Of a DNA stretch of 64,000 nucleotides, positions 49,678-58,234 are shown one piece after another; within the stretch, counting starts at the first letter, position 1; each line of letters opens with the position of its first letter. The translations under genes were made by a program, and so were the position numbers. The stretch comes from Streptomyces liliiviolaceus (GTDB taxonomy: Bacteria; Actinomycetota; Actinomycetes; Streptomycetales; Streptomycetaceae). Below the pieces are notes generated by a model. The model saw only the letters and a program-made list of their open reading frames with translations. It was not told where the DNA came from and ran no database searches. Location: positions 2,976,001 through 3,040,000 of the forward strand of contig NZ_JAGPYQ010000001.1 of NCBI RefSeq assembly GCF_018070025.1, given 5' to 3'.

Positions 49678-50064
49678 GCGCCGTTCCCCGCGCCCCTGAA
49701 AGCCAAAAGATTGCGCCGTTCCCCGCGCCCCTGGGGGTGGGGTGGTTGGGGTTGGGTTTCGGGTGCGGGGCGGTGGGGGCTTGTCGCGCAGTTCCTCGCG
49801 CCCCTGGGGGGTGGGGGCTGGCGTGTGGGGGACGGGTGGCGGTTGTCTGTGGCTGGCCGCGCCGTTCCTCGCGCCCCTGAGGGCAAAAGCTGGGGCGCAG
49901 CCCCGTTTTTGAGGGGCGCGGGGAACTGCGCGCTCAGCCACGACGTGCCCGCACCCGGCGACGGCCCCGCGCCCCCCCAGGGGCGCGGGGAACTGCGCGA
50001 TCGGCCACGATGTGCCCGCACCCGGCGACGGGCCTCCGCCCCCCAGGGGCGCGGGGAACTGCGC
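49678..50064. repeat. Family A repeat array between XRE gene and second DHA2 gene
   Basis: Seven arms occur: 49678, 49713, 49786 and 49859 in one orientation, and 49913, 49980 and 50046 in the other (each 19 nt). The array fills the 438-nt gap between convergent genes. The segment ~49801-49963 is nearly the same as ~52867-53030 on the other side of the DHA2-dusB pair. No coding signal was seen. Confidence 0.85.
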
Positions 50065-50089
50065 GGCCAGCCCCCGCCGGGCCGCAGGT

Positions 50090-51532
50090 TCATGCGATGC
50101 CCGCGGACTCCTTTACCTCTGGTGAGGACAGGCGGGACGCCGTGCGCACGGCCGTTCCGCGCGCCCAGCGTCCGCTGGACACCGCACCCACGACCAGCAC
50201 TGAAAGCCCGCACGCCGTGATGATCCACCACGCGGGCCGGGCCGCCGAGACGAACGCGGCGCGGTAGGACGACTCGCCGACGCCCGACGCGAGGACCGCC
50301 CCGATCACCGCGACCCCCAGCGTCTGCCCGATCTGCCGGCTCGTGGACGCGACGGCCGCCGCCACCCCGGCCTGGGCACGGGGCATGCCCGACACCGCCG
50401 TGTTCGTGATGGGCGCGTTCACGAAACCGAAGCCCAGCCCGAACAGCACGTACCCGATGACCAGCGTCACGTCCGCCGTCTCGGCCTCGAACGCGGCGAA
50501 CAGCACCCCGCTCACCGTCATCGCCGTACCGGCGATCAGGAGGGAGAGGCGGGGCCCCCGGTTGCCGACCAGCCGTCCGGACAGCGGCGCGCAGACGAAC
50601 GTCATCGCCGCCATGGGCAGCATCCACAGGCCCGCGTCGAGCGCGCTCAGCCCCCGGACGTTCTGGAGGTAGAGGGTGGACAGGAAGAGGAAACCGCCCA
50701 GCGCCGCGAACGCGCTGACCGCCACCACCGTGGCCCCGCTGAACGGCGCCGACCGGAAGAAGCGCAGGTCGATGAGGGGTTCGTCGCGCCGCGGCTCGTA
50801 CCAGAGGAGGGTGACGAGCGCGGCGAGCGCGATCCCGCCGAAGACGAGGATCTTGCCGGCGCCCGAGCTGGGCGCCTCGATGATCGCGTAGGTGAGGGAG
50901 CCGAGCAGCGCGATCACCAGGAGCTGGCCCACCGGGTCGGGGCGCCGCGCCTTGGGCGCGCGGGACTCGGGCACGTACCGCAGGGTGAGCAGGAGCGCGG
51001 CCAGGCCCACCGGCAGGTTGACCCAGAAGATCGAGCGCCAGCCGACCGAGTCCACGAGGAGGCCGCCGACCAGCGGGCCCGCGGCCATGGATATGCCGAC
51101 CACCGCGCCCCAGACCCCGATCGCGCGGGCGCGTTCGCGCGGGTCCGTGAAGGTGTTGGTGATGATCGACATGGCGACCGGGTTGAGCATCGAGCCGCCG
51201 ACCGCCTGGATCATGCGGAAGGCCACGAGCGATTCGAGGTTGGGTGCGAGCGAGCACAGGACCGAGCCGACGGTGAAGACGACCAGGCCCGCCATGAAGA
51301 CCTTGCGGCGGCCGATGCGGTCGGCGGTCGAGCCCGCGAGCATCAGCAGCGAGGCGAGCACCAGCGTGTACGCGTCGATCGTCCACTGCATGCCCGCCAG
51401 GCTCGCGTGCAGATCCTTCTGCATGGAGGGGAGGGCGACGTTGAGGACGGTGTTGTCGAGGCTCACGATCAGCAGACTCATACAGCAGATCGCGAGCACC
51501 AGCTGGCGCCGGCGGGGGCTGAGCTCAGGCAT
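50090..51532 (-). CDS. DHA2 family MFS drug exporter (second)
   Basis: A 480-aa EmrB/QacA-type antiporter with 14 hydrophobic segments. It begins with LVLAICCMSLLIVSLDNTVL and has VLNVALPSMQKDL, SLLMLAGSTADRIGRRKVFM and GWRSIFWVNLPVGLAALLLT, typical DHA2 motifs. It is distinct in sequence from the exporter at 47.2 kb, so this is not a recent duplication. It is divergent from dusB across an inverted repeat (51556-51581). The substrate is unknown. Confidence 0.92.
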   Translation of the reverse strand: MPELSPRRRQLVLAICCMSLLIVSLDNTVLNVALPSMQKDLHASLAGMQWTIDAYTLVLASLLMLAGSTADRIGRRKVFMAGLVVFTVGSVLCSLAPNLESLVAFRMIQAVGGSMLNPVAMSIITNTFTDPRERARAIGVWGAVVGISMAAGPLVGGLLVDSVGWRSIFWVNLPVGLAALLLTLRYVPESRAPKARRPDPVGQLLVIALLGSLTYAIIEAPSSGAGKILVFGGIALAALVTLLWYEPRRDEPLIDLRFFRSAPFSGATVVAVSAFAALGGFLFLSTLYLQNVRGLSALDAGLWMLPMAAMTFVCAPLSGRLVGNRGPRLSLLIAGTAMTVSGVLFAAFEAETADVTLVIGYVLFGLGFGFVNAPITNTAVSGMPRAQAGVAAAVASTSRQIGQTLGVAVIGAVLASGVGESSYRAAFVSAARPAWWIITACGLSVLVVGAVSSGRWARGTAVRTASRLSSPEVKESAGIA

Positions 51533-51555
51533 GGGTACCAGGTTACGCCCACTTC

Positions 51556-51581
51556 GGTAGTGTGCCTAACTAACGACTACC
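51556..51581. promoter_or_regulatory. Dyad between DHA2 exporter and dusB
   Basis: GGTAGT (51556-51561) and ACTACC (51576-51581) are perfect arms around 14 nt. The spacer includes TAACTAAC. The site is 24 nt from the exporter start and resembles MarR/TetR-type operators. No adjacent regulator gene is present. Confidence 0.45.
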
Positions 51582-51612
51582 TTCATGGGTCGGCGTACGT
51601 GACAATGGAGGA

Positions 51613-52779
51613 ATGTCCACGTCCACGGTCACTCCTGAGTCCGCGGTGAACACCGCTCTGCGGATCGGTCCGCACACCGTCCTGCCGCCCGTCGTGCTCG
51701 CCCCCATGGCGGGCATCACGAACGCGCCGTTCCGCACGCTGTGCAGGGAGTTCAGCGGCGGCAAGGGGCTGTTCGTCAGCGAGATGATCACCACGCGGGC
51801 GCTGGTCGAACGCAACGAGAAGACCATGCAGCTGATCCGCTTCGACGCGTCGGAGACCCCGCGTTCGATCCAGCTGTACGGCGTCGACCCCGCGACCGTC
51901 GGCAAGGCCGTCCGCATGATCGCGGACGAGGGCCTCGCCGACCACATCGACCTGAACTTCGGCTGCCCCGTGCCCAAGGTGACGCGCAAGGGCGGTGGCT
52001 CGGCCCTGCCGTACAAGCGGCCGCTGCTGCGGGCGATCCTGCGCGAGGCGGTGGCCGGGGCGGGGGACCTGCCGGTCACCATGAAGATGCGCAAGGGCAT
52101 CGACGACGACCACATCACGTTCCTCGACGCCGGGCGTATCGCGGTCGAGGAGGGCGTGACCGCGATCGCGCTGCACGGGCGTACCGCGGCGCAGCACTAC
52201 GGCGGGACGGCCGACTGGGACGCCATCGCGCGGCTCAAGGAGCATGTGCCGGAGATTCCCGTCCTCGGGAACGGGGACATCTGGTCCGCGGACGACGCGC
52301 TGCGGATGGTGCGCGAGACCGGGTGCGACGGGGTCGTGGTCGGGCGGGGGTGCCTCGGGCGGCCCTGGCTGTTCGCCGACCTGGTCGCGGCGTTCGAGGG
52401 GCGGAGCGGTCAGTACGCGCAGCCGTCCCTCCGGGAGGTCGCGGCGGTCATGGTGCGGCACGCGACGCTGCTCGGGGAGTGGATCGGGGACGAGGCGCGC
52501 GGGGTCGTCGACTTCCGTAAGCACGTGGCCTGGTATCTGAAGGGGTTCGCCGTCGGCTCCGAGATGCGGCGGCGGCTCGCCGTCACTTCGTCGTTGAGCG
52601 AACTGGCGGAGGGGCTGGAGGAGTTGGAGCTCGATCAGCCGTGGCCGGTGGGGGCGGACGGGCCGCGGGGGCGTACGTCCGGGAACGGGCGGGTTGTCCT
52701 GCCGGACGGGTGGTTGAAGGATCCGTACGACTGTGCGGGCGTGAGCGAGGACGCGGAGCTGGACACGTCCGGGGGGTGA
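51613..52779 (+). CDS. dusB: tRNA-dihydrouridine synthase
   Basis: FMN- and NADPH-dependent enzyme that reduces uridine to dihydrouridine in tRNA, 388 aa. Landmarks are LAPMAGITNAPFR (FMN binding), catalytic Cys118 in DLNFGCPVPKVTRKGGG, the RNA-binding KMRKG segment, LHGRTAAQHYGG, and GRGCLGRPWLF. The ATG at 51613 is preceded by GACAAT with GGAGGA directly adjacent to the ATG, so it may be leaderless. The C-terminal tail after ~residue 350 is variable. Confidence 0.94.
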   Translation: MSTSTVTPESAVNTALRIGPHTVLPPVVLAPMAGITNAPFRTLCREFSGGKGLFVSEMITTRALVERNEKTMQLIRFDASETPRSIQLYGVDPATVGKAVRMIADEGLADHIDLNFGCPVPKVTRKGGGSALPYKRPLLRAILREAVAGAGDLPVTMKMRKGIDDDHITFLDAGRIAVEEGVTAIALHGRTAAQHYGGTADWDAIARLKEHVPEIPVLGNGDIWSADDALRMVRETGCDGVVVGRGCLGRPWLFADLVAAFEGRSGQYAQPSLREVAAVMVRHATLLGEWIGDEARGVVDFRKHVAWYLKGFAVGSEMRRRLAVTSSLSELAEGLEELELDQPWPVGADGPRGRTSGNGRVVLPDGWLKDPYDCAGVSEDAELDTSGG

Positions 52780-52815
52780 GCGGCCCTTTCGGCTGCGGCC
52801 TGGTGGGGGCCGTTC

Positions 52816-53138
52816 GCGCAGTTCCCCGCGCCCCTGAAAGACAAAAGACTGCGCCGTTCCCCGCGCCCCTGGGGGGGTGGGGGCTGGCGTGTGGGGGGCG
52901 GGTGACGGTTGTCTGTGGCTGGCCGCGCAGTTCCCCGCGCCCCTAAGGGCAAAAGCTGGGGCGCAGCCCCGTTTTTGAGGGGCGCGGGGAACTGCGCGCT
53001 CAGCCACGACGTGCCCGCACCCGGCGACGGGCCTCCGCCCCCCCCAGGGGCGCGGGGAACGGCGCGCTCAGCCACAGGCAACCGTCAGTTGTCCCACGCA
53101 CCCCAGCCCCCACCCCCTAGGGGCGCGGGGAACTGCGC
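52816..53138. repeat. Family A repeat array after dusB
   Basis: Six arms occur: 52816, 52851 and 52925 in one orientation, and 52979, 53047 and 53120 in the other. The array covers most of the 551-nt gap between dusB and the ferredoxin gene. Part of it (~52867-53030) duplicates the array before the DHA2 gene. No coding signal was seen. Confidence 0.85.
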
Positions 53139-53176
53139 GAACCGGCCCCCACCGACCCGCACCCGCCCCCACCCCC

Positions 53177-53217
53177 TTGACCCCACCCCCATTGCTTCCT
53201 ACCTTGTTTGGGGTCAA
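53177..53217 (+). promoter_or_regulatory. Promoter with dyad for the catabolic operon
   Basis: TTGACC (53177-53182) and TACCTT (53200-53205) are spaced 17 nt apart, a good sigma-70-type promoter. TTGACCCC (53177-53184) also pairs perfectly with GGGGTCAA (53210-53217), so the core promoter lies inside a dyad. A MarR gene at 61.4 kb is a possible regulator. The ferredoxin ATG is at 53331. Confidence 0.6.
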
Positions 53218-53330
53218 ATGAAATGGGGGGAGGGGGCGGTCCCGAGCCGCTCCACCGGCCGGGCCCGCCCTCAGGGTCCGAGTCCCCGTCCGTTCCCCTC
53301 CGACGTGACACGTCATCTGGAGGACCGGCC

Positions 53331-53519
53331 ATGAAGGTCGTCGTCGACATGAACAAATGCCAGGACCACGGCCAATGCGTGTTCGCCGCTCCCGACGTCT
53401 TCCGCTTCGACGACGACGGACATCTGGTCCACCTCCCGGACGCCGACGACACCCGCCGCGAGGAGGTCGAGGAGGCCGCCGACGTCTGCCCGCTGCAGGC
53501 CATCCGGATCGGGGACTGA
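53331..53519 (+). CDS. [3Fe-4S] ferredoxin
   Basis: A 62-aa electron carrier of the P450-associated Streptomyces type. Three cysteines are placed for a 3Fe-4S cluster: C10 and C16 in KCQDHGQC (with His13 at the position of the missing fourth Cys) and C53 in VCPLQAI. The ATG has GGAGG upstream. It is first in the operon, followed after 3 nt by a ferredoxin reductase. The P450 at 62-63 kb is the likely partner. Confidence 0.95.
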   Translation: MKVVVDMNKCQDHGQCVFAAPDVFRFDDDGHLVHLPDADDTRREEVEEAADVCPLQAIRIGD

Positions 53520-53522
53520 CGC

Positions 53523-54785
53523 GTGAACGCAGCCGCAGCCGTAGCCGCAACCGCAGCCCAACCCCCCGTCGTCGTCGCCGGCGCCTCCATGGCCGGGCTG
53601 CGCACCGCCGAGCAACTCCGCGCCGCGGGCTGGCGCGGACCGGTCGTCCTCGTCGGGGACGAACCCCACATGCCCTACAACCGGCCCCCGCTGTCCAAGG
53701 AGGCCCTGGCGGGCGACGCCTCCTTCGGCTCGCTCACCTTCCTGCCGCGGGCCAGCGTCGCGGACGTACGGTGGCGCCTGGGCACCCGGGTCGTCGCGGC
53801 CGACCTCGACCGGCGGACCGTCACGCTCGACGACGGCGGGACGTTGACGTACGCGGGACTGGTGGCGGCCACCGGGATGCGTCCCCGGCGGCTGCCCTGC
53901 CCCGGCCCCCGCCGCGGACGGCACACCGTGCGCACCGTGGCCGACGCCCGCGGGCTGCGCGCGGCGCTGGCCCGGCCGGGCGGCCGCGTGGTCGTCATCG
54001 GCGCCGGATTCATCGGCTGCGAGGTCGCCGCGACCGCCCTGGCCCTCGGCGCCGCCGAGGTCACGGCCGTCGACCCGCTGCCGCTGCCCATGGTCGGGCC
54101 GCTCGGCGAACTGCTCGCGAAGGCGCTGCTCGACCGGCACGAGCGGCGGGGCGTCCGGTTCGCCCTCGGCGCCCAGGTGACCGGGTTCGAGGGCGACGAC
54201 CGGGTCACCGGGGTGGTCCTCGCCGACGGCACCGTCCTCGCCGCCGACGTCGTGGTGGAGTCGGTGGGCTCCGTCGCCAACACCGAATGGCTCGACGGCA
54301 ACGGCCTCGACCTCACCGACGGCGTCCTGACGGACGAGCATCTGCGGGTCGGCGGACGCCCGGACGTGGTCGCCGTCGGTGACATCGCGCGCTTCCCCAA
54401 CGCCCGTTACGACGAGGTCGCGCGCCGCGTCGAGCACTGGTCCATCCCCACGGACACCGCCAAGCACGCCGCCAGGGTGCTCACCGCCCATCTCACCGGC
54501 ACCGGCATCACGGTCGAACCCTTCGCGCCCCTGCCGACCTTCTGGAGCGACCAGCACGACTTCCGGCTGCAGTCCTTCGGCGCCCCCGCCCTGGGCCAGG
54601 ACGACGTGCGCGTGCTGGACGGCGACCCCGGCGGCGACTTCCTGGCCGGGTTCCACCGGGGCGGCCGGCTCGTCGGTGTCGTCTCCCTCGGCGGCCGGTC
54701 CACCTCGGCCGCCGCCGCCCGCCACCGCGCCGAACTCCTCGCCCAGCCCGCCCTCGGGGCCGGATCGTCCGGGGGGCCCAAGTGA
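53523..54785 (+). CDS. NAD(P)H-dependent ferredoxin reductase (FAD)
   Basis: A 420-aa flavoprotein of the rubredoxin/putidaredoxin-reductase type. The FAD motif is GASMAGLRTAEQLR near residue 20, and the NAD(P) motif GAGFIGCEVAATALALG is near residue 160. The FAD-ribityl motif is VVAVGDIARFP. The C-terminal reductase domain contains PTFWSDQHDFRLQSFG. The first 13 residues come from a GCAGCC-rich simple sequence. The GTG start follows the ferredoxin stop by 3 nt. It probably passes electrons from NAD(P)H to the ferredoxin and then to the P450. Confidence 0.93.
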   Translation: MNAAAAVAATAAQPPVVVAGASMAGLRTAEQLRAAGWRGPVVLVGDEPHMPYNRPPLSKEALAGDASFGSLTFLPRASVADVRWRLGTRVVAADLDRRTVTLDDGGTLTYAGLVAATGMRPRRLPCPGPRRGRHTVRTVADARGLRAALARPGGRVVVIGAGFIGCEVAATALALGAAEVTAVDPLPLPMVGPLGELLAKALLDRHERRGVRFALGAQVTGFEGDDRVTGVVLADGTVLAADVVVESVGSVANTEWLDGNGLDLTDGVLTDEHLRVGGRPDVVAVGDIARFPNARYDEVARRVEHWSIPTDTAKHAARVLTAHLTGTGITVEPFAPLPTFWSDQHDFRLQSFGAPALGQDDVRVLDGDPGGDFLAGFHRGGRLVGVVSLGGRSTSAAAARHRAELLAQPALGAGSSGGPK

Positions 54786-55588
54786 CCGGTCTGCGCGGCT
54801 ACTTCCACCCCAAGACGGCGACGGGCGCAGCCTCGCTCATCCCCGCGCCGCCGTGGCGCTACTCCGGTGATCTGCTCACCGTCGAATACCGCACCGACCC
54901 CGACCGCGTACGGGAGCTGCTGCCCGAGCCGCTGGAACCCGCCGCCGAGGACCCCGGCGCCGTCGCGCTCATCTGGGCCGACTGGCAGTCCTGCGCCGAC
55001 TCCGGGCGGGAACTGCTCGACCCGGTGCGGGCCCAGTACAAGGAGGCGTTCGCCGTCGTGCGGTGCGCGTACCGGGGGCGGACGTACACGCGCTGTGTGT
55101 TCATCTGGGTCGACAAGGACTTCGCCCTCGCCCGCGGACTGCACCAGGGGTATCCGAAGAAGCTCGGTTCCATCCACCAGACCCGCCCGCACCCCTACGG
55201 GCCCGCCCCGCGCATCGAGGCCGGGGCCAGGTTCGGGGCCACCCTCGCCGCCGCCGACCGGCGCCTGGCCCAGGCCGTCGTCACCCTGCGCGAGCCCTGC
55301 GACTCCAACGGGTTCGTCAACGCCCACCCGATGGTCCACCACCGCTGGCTGCCCTCCGTCGAGAAGGGCAAGGGGCTGGCGCTCGACGAACTGATCGAGT
55401 CCGGGGCCGCGTCCTTCGAGGGCGGTCGACCCTGGACGGGGGAGGCCGAGTTGGAGCTGTTCGAGGCGCCCACCGAGGAGCTGGCCCGGCTGGAGATCCG
55501 GGAGCCGATCGCCGCGTACTACCGGCAGGTCGGCGTGGTCTGGGACGGGGGCCGGCTCCTGGAGTCGGGCACCTCCGGCGCCGAATGA
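54782..55588 (+). CDS. Acetoacetate decarboxylase family protein
   Basis: A 268-aa ADC-family protein. The catalytic Lys pair is conserved as K126/K127 in QGYPKKLGSI, the Schiff-base lysine region of acetoacetate decarboxylase. The N-terminal ASLIPAPPWRYSGDLLTVEY and the HHRWLPSVE segment fit the family. Members include true beta-keto decarboxylases and Schiff-base aldolases/dehydratases, so the reaction is open. A role in decarboxylating or hydrating a ring-cleavage product is possible from context. The GTG overlaps the reductase stop (GTGA). Confidence 0.85.
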   Translation: MTGLRGYFHPKTATGAASLIPAPPWRYSGDLLTVEYRTDPDRVRELLPEPLEPAAEDPGAVALIWADWQSCADSGRELLDPVRAQYKEAFAVVRCAYRGRTYTRCVFIWVDKDFALARGLHQGYPKKLGSIHQTRPHPYGPAPRIEAGARFGATLAAADRRLAQAVVTLREPCDSNGFVNAHPMVHHRWLPSVEKGKGLALDELIESGAASFEGGRPWTGEAELELFEAPTEELARLEIREPIAAYYRQVGVVWDGGRLLESGTSGAE

Positions 55589-55662
55589 ACCCCGCCGCGG
55601 CCCCGCACTGACGCGCGGCGCCCCGACAACCGGAGCCCCACGACACGAGGGAGCCCCACGAC

Positions 55663-57210
55663 ATGAGCGAACACCTCACCACCGTCGCCGGAGTCGCCGT
55701 CGACACCCGGCACTTCATCGGCGGCGAGCGGATCGCCGCCACCGAGACCTTCACCGACGTCTCACCCATCGACGGCACCCCCCTCGGCGAGATCGCCCGG
55801 GGCACGGGGACGGACGCCGCCGCGGCCGTCGCCGCCGCCAAGGCCGCCTTCCCGGGCTGGGCCGCCACCCCGCGCGCCGAACGCGCCCGCCTCCTCGAAG
55901 CCGTCGCCGACGGGGTGGAGAAACGACTCGAAGAACTCGCCGTCGTCGAGACCCACGACAACGGCGCCCTCCTGCGCTCCCACCGCCGAGGTGTGATGCC
56001 GCGCGTGGCGCACAACTTCCGCTTCTTCGCCGACCGGCTGCGGACACTGGGGCACGAGGACTTCGAGACCTGCGGCCACACCCAGCACGTCAGCTGGGAC
56101 CCCGCGGGCCCGTGCGTACTGATCACCCCGTGGAACGCCCCGCTGCTGCTCGCCACCTGGAAGGCCGCCCCGGCCCTCGCCGCCGGCGGCACGGTGATCC
56201 TGAAACCCTCCGAATGGTCCCCGCTCACCGCCTCGCTGCTCGCCGACATCGCCACCGCGGCCGGCCTGCCACCCGGGGTCCTGAACGTCGTACAGGGGTA
56301 CGGTCCCGAGGTCGGCGCCCCCCTCGTGGCGCACCCGGAGGTGCGCCGCGTCAGCTTCACCGGGTCCGTGCCGACGGGCCGGCGCATCGCCGCGTCGGCC
56401 GCCGCGCACCTCACCCCGCTCAGCCTCGAACTCGGCGGCAAATCACCGCTGTTGGTCTTCGCCGACGCGGACCTGGAGCTGGCCGTGGACCTCGCGGTGG
56501 AGCAGTACGACAACGCCGGACAGGTCTGTCTCGCGGCCACCCGCATCCTGGTCGAGGAGCCGGTGGCCGCGGAGTTCGGCCGCCGCCTCGCCGAACGGGC
56601 GGCCCGGCTGCGCCAGGGCGATCCGAGGGACGCGGCCACCGACCTCGGTCCCCTCGTCCATCCCCGCCAGCTGGAGAAGGTCGACGGGTTCGTGCGGCGG
56701 GCGCTGGCGGCGGGGGCCCGCGCGGTCGTCGGCGGTCACGCGGCAGGCGGTCAGCCAGCAGGCGGTCACCCGGCAGGCGGTCGCGCGGACGGCCGTGACC
56801 CCGGCGACGGTCGCGGCGCCGCGCGAGAAGGCGGCCTGTACTACCCGCCCACCCTCCTCACCGACGTCGCCCAGGACTCCGAGATCGTCCAGGAGGAGGT
56901 CTTCGGGCCCGTCCTGACCCTCCAGACCTTCACCACCGAGGACGAGGCCGTACACCTCGCCAACGACACCCGCTTCGGTCTCGCCGCCACCCTCGCCACC
57001 GGCGACCACGAACGGGCCCGGCGCGTCACCGCACAGCTCGTGGCGGGCACGGTCTGGGTCAACTGCTTCTACGTCCGGGACCTCCGGGCGCCCTTCGGCG
57101 GCTCCCGCCACTCGGGCGTCGGCCGCGAGGGCGGCGACTGGAGCTTCGACTTCTACTGCGACCTGAAGACCACCGTCACCGCACCGAACGGATGGACCGA
57201 CCATGGATGA
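55663..57210 (+). CDS. Aldehyde dehydrogenase, HpaE-like
   Basis: A 515-aa NAD(P)-dependent aldehyde dehydrogenase. Catalytic residues are C289 (NAGQVCLAA) and E256 (LELGGK). The C-terminal signature FYVRDLRAPFGGSRHSGVGR is characteristic of 5-carboxymethyl-2-hydroxymuconate-semialdehyde dehydrogenase (HpaE). That enzyme acts right after homoprotocatechuate ring cleavage, which the next gene could supply. Residues ~360-390 hold an extra Gly/Ala/His-rich insertion encoded by a 15-bp tandem repeat (56738-56795). The stop lies within a 25-bp triplication. Confidence 0.9.
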   Translation: MSEHLTTVAGVAVDTRHFIGGERIAATETFTDVSPIDGTPLGEIARGTGTDAAAAVAAAKAAFPGWAATPRAERARLLEAVADGVEKRLEELAVVETHDNGALLRSHRRGVMPRVAHNFRFFADRLRTLGHEDFETCGHTQHVSWDPAGPCVLITPWNAPLLLATWKAAPALAAGGTVILKPSEWSPLTASLLADIATAAGLPPGVLNVVQGYGPEVGAPLVAHPEVRRVSFTGSVPTGRRIAASAAAHLTPLSLELGGKSPLLVFADADLELAVDLAVEQYDNAGQVCLAATRILVEEPVAAEFGRRLAERAARLRQGDPRDAATDLGPLVHPRQLEKVDGFVRRALAAGARAVVGGHAAGGQPAGGHPAGGRADGRDPGDGRGAAREGGLYYPPTLLTDVAQDSEIVQEEVFGPVLTLQTFTTEDEAVHLANDTRFGLAATLATGDHERARRVTAQLVAGTVWVNCFYVRDLRAPFGGSRHSGVGREGGDWSFDFYCDLKTTVTAPNGWTDHG

Positions 57211-57262
57211 GAACGGACGGCTGGACCATGGATGAGAGCGGACGGCAGGACCATGGGTGAGA
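57198..57262 (+). repeat. 25-bp tandem triplication at the ALDH/dioxygenase junction
   Basis: ATG codons at 57203, 57228 and 57253 lie exactly 25 bp apart inside near-identical units (GGACCATGGATGAGA... forms). The first two open 10-codon ORFs ending in TGA at 57235 and 57260. The third is the dioxygenase start. Confidence 0.85.
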
Positions 57263-58215
57263 TCGTCGGGGCGGGTCTGCTCTCCCACGTCCCCACCATC
57301 GTGCTGCCCGAGGCCGACCGGCTGGAGCTCAACGAGGGCAAGGAGAGCACCCTCGTCACCGGACTGCGGCAGCTCCGCGACGACGTCTTCGCGTCCGACA
57401 GTTACGACACCGTCGTCGTCCTCGACTCCCACTGGGCGACCACCGTCGAGTTCGTCGTCACCGCCCAGCCCCGGCGCTCGGGCCTGTACACCTCCGAGGA
57501 ACTGCCGCGCGGGATGTGCCGGATGCCGTACGACTTCCCCGGCGACCCCGAACTCGCCCACCACGTAGCCTCGTTCGCCGACCGGCACGGCACCTGGATC
57601 ACCCCGATCGACGACCCCTACCTGCCCGTCTACTACGCCACGACCAACCTGTGGAAGTACCTCGGCGAGGGGCTGCCCGACAAACGGTGGGTCACCGTCG
57701 GCGTCTGCCAGACCGGGGACATGGACGACCATCTGCGTCTCGGCCGCGCACTGGCCGACGGCATCGCCGCCACGCCCGGCCGACGGGTCCTGCTGATCGC
57801 CTCCGGCGCCCTGTCGCACACCTTCTGGCCACTGCGGCAACTGCGCGACCACGAGGCGGGCGACCCGGAGCACATCTTCACCCCCGGGGCGCGGGCGGCC
57901 GACCAGGAGCGCATCGCCTGGTTCAAGGAGGGCCGCCACGACCAGGTCCTCGACCGCATGGACGACTTCTGGCCCCACAAGCCCGAAGCGAGGTTCTTCC
58001 ACTACCTGATGATGGCCGGGGCCCTCGGCGAGCGGGCCTGCACGGCGAAGGCCCGGCAGTACGGCGCGTACGAGAACGCCATCGGCACCGGACAGGTGCA
58101 TCTCTGGTTCGACCGCCCCGCGGACGGCTGGACGGGCACCGGCCCGCCGCCTCCGCCGGCCGCCGCCCGCACACCCCACAGCCGCGTCCAGCCGTCCGGC
58201 CGGTTGCCCGACTGA
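57253..58215 (+). CDS. Class III (LigB-type) extradiol ring-cleavage dioxygenase
   Basis: A 320-aa non-heme iron(II) dioxygenase of the LigB / HpcB superfamily that opens catechols next to the hydroxyls. The metal-site His residues are at GLLSHVPTI near the N-terminus and in DSHWATT. A later SGALSHTFWP carries the catalytic His, as in 3,4-dihydroxyphenylacetate 2,3-dioxygenases. Neighbours (HpaE-like, HpaG-like) support a homoprotocatechuate-like substrate. The C-terminal ~25 residues are Pro/Arg-rich. ATG 57253 is chosen over 57232 because it starts the conserved region. Confidence 0.88.
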   Translation: MGEIVGAGLLSHVPTIVLPEADRLELNEGKESTLVTGLRQLRDDVFASDSYDTVVVLDSHWATTVEFVVTAQPRRSGLYTSEELPRGMCRMPYDFPGDPELAHHVASFADRHGTWITPIDDPYLPVYYATTNLWKYLGEGLPDKRWVTVGVCQTGDMDDHLRLGRALADGIAATPGRRVLLIASGALSHTFWPLRQLRDHEAGDPEHIFTPGARAADQERIAWFKEGRHDQVLDRMDDFWPHKPEARFFHYLMMAGALGERACTAKARQYGAYENAIGTGQVHLWFDRPADGWTGTGPPPPPAAARTPHSRVQPSGRLPD

Positions 58216-58234
58216 CCCCAGGGAGGCTCCCGTC

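Noticed and set aside
49678..50064. CRISPR array
   Set aside because: Repeats are palindromic arms in both orientations with irregular spacing and no unique constant-length spacers; no cas genes are present.
47194..51532. The two DHA2 exporters as a recent tandem duplication
   Set aside because: Their sequences differ throughout (N-termini, loops and length), so they are separate family members.
57203..57260. The 10-codon ORFs as real peptide genes
   Set aside because: They arise from the 25-bp repeat of the ALDH 3' end; they are more likely translational coupling elements than functional peptides.
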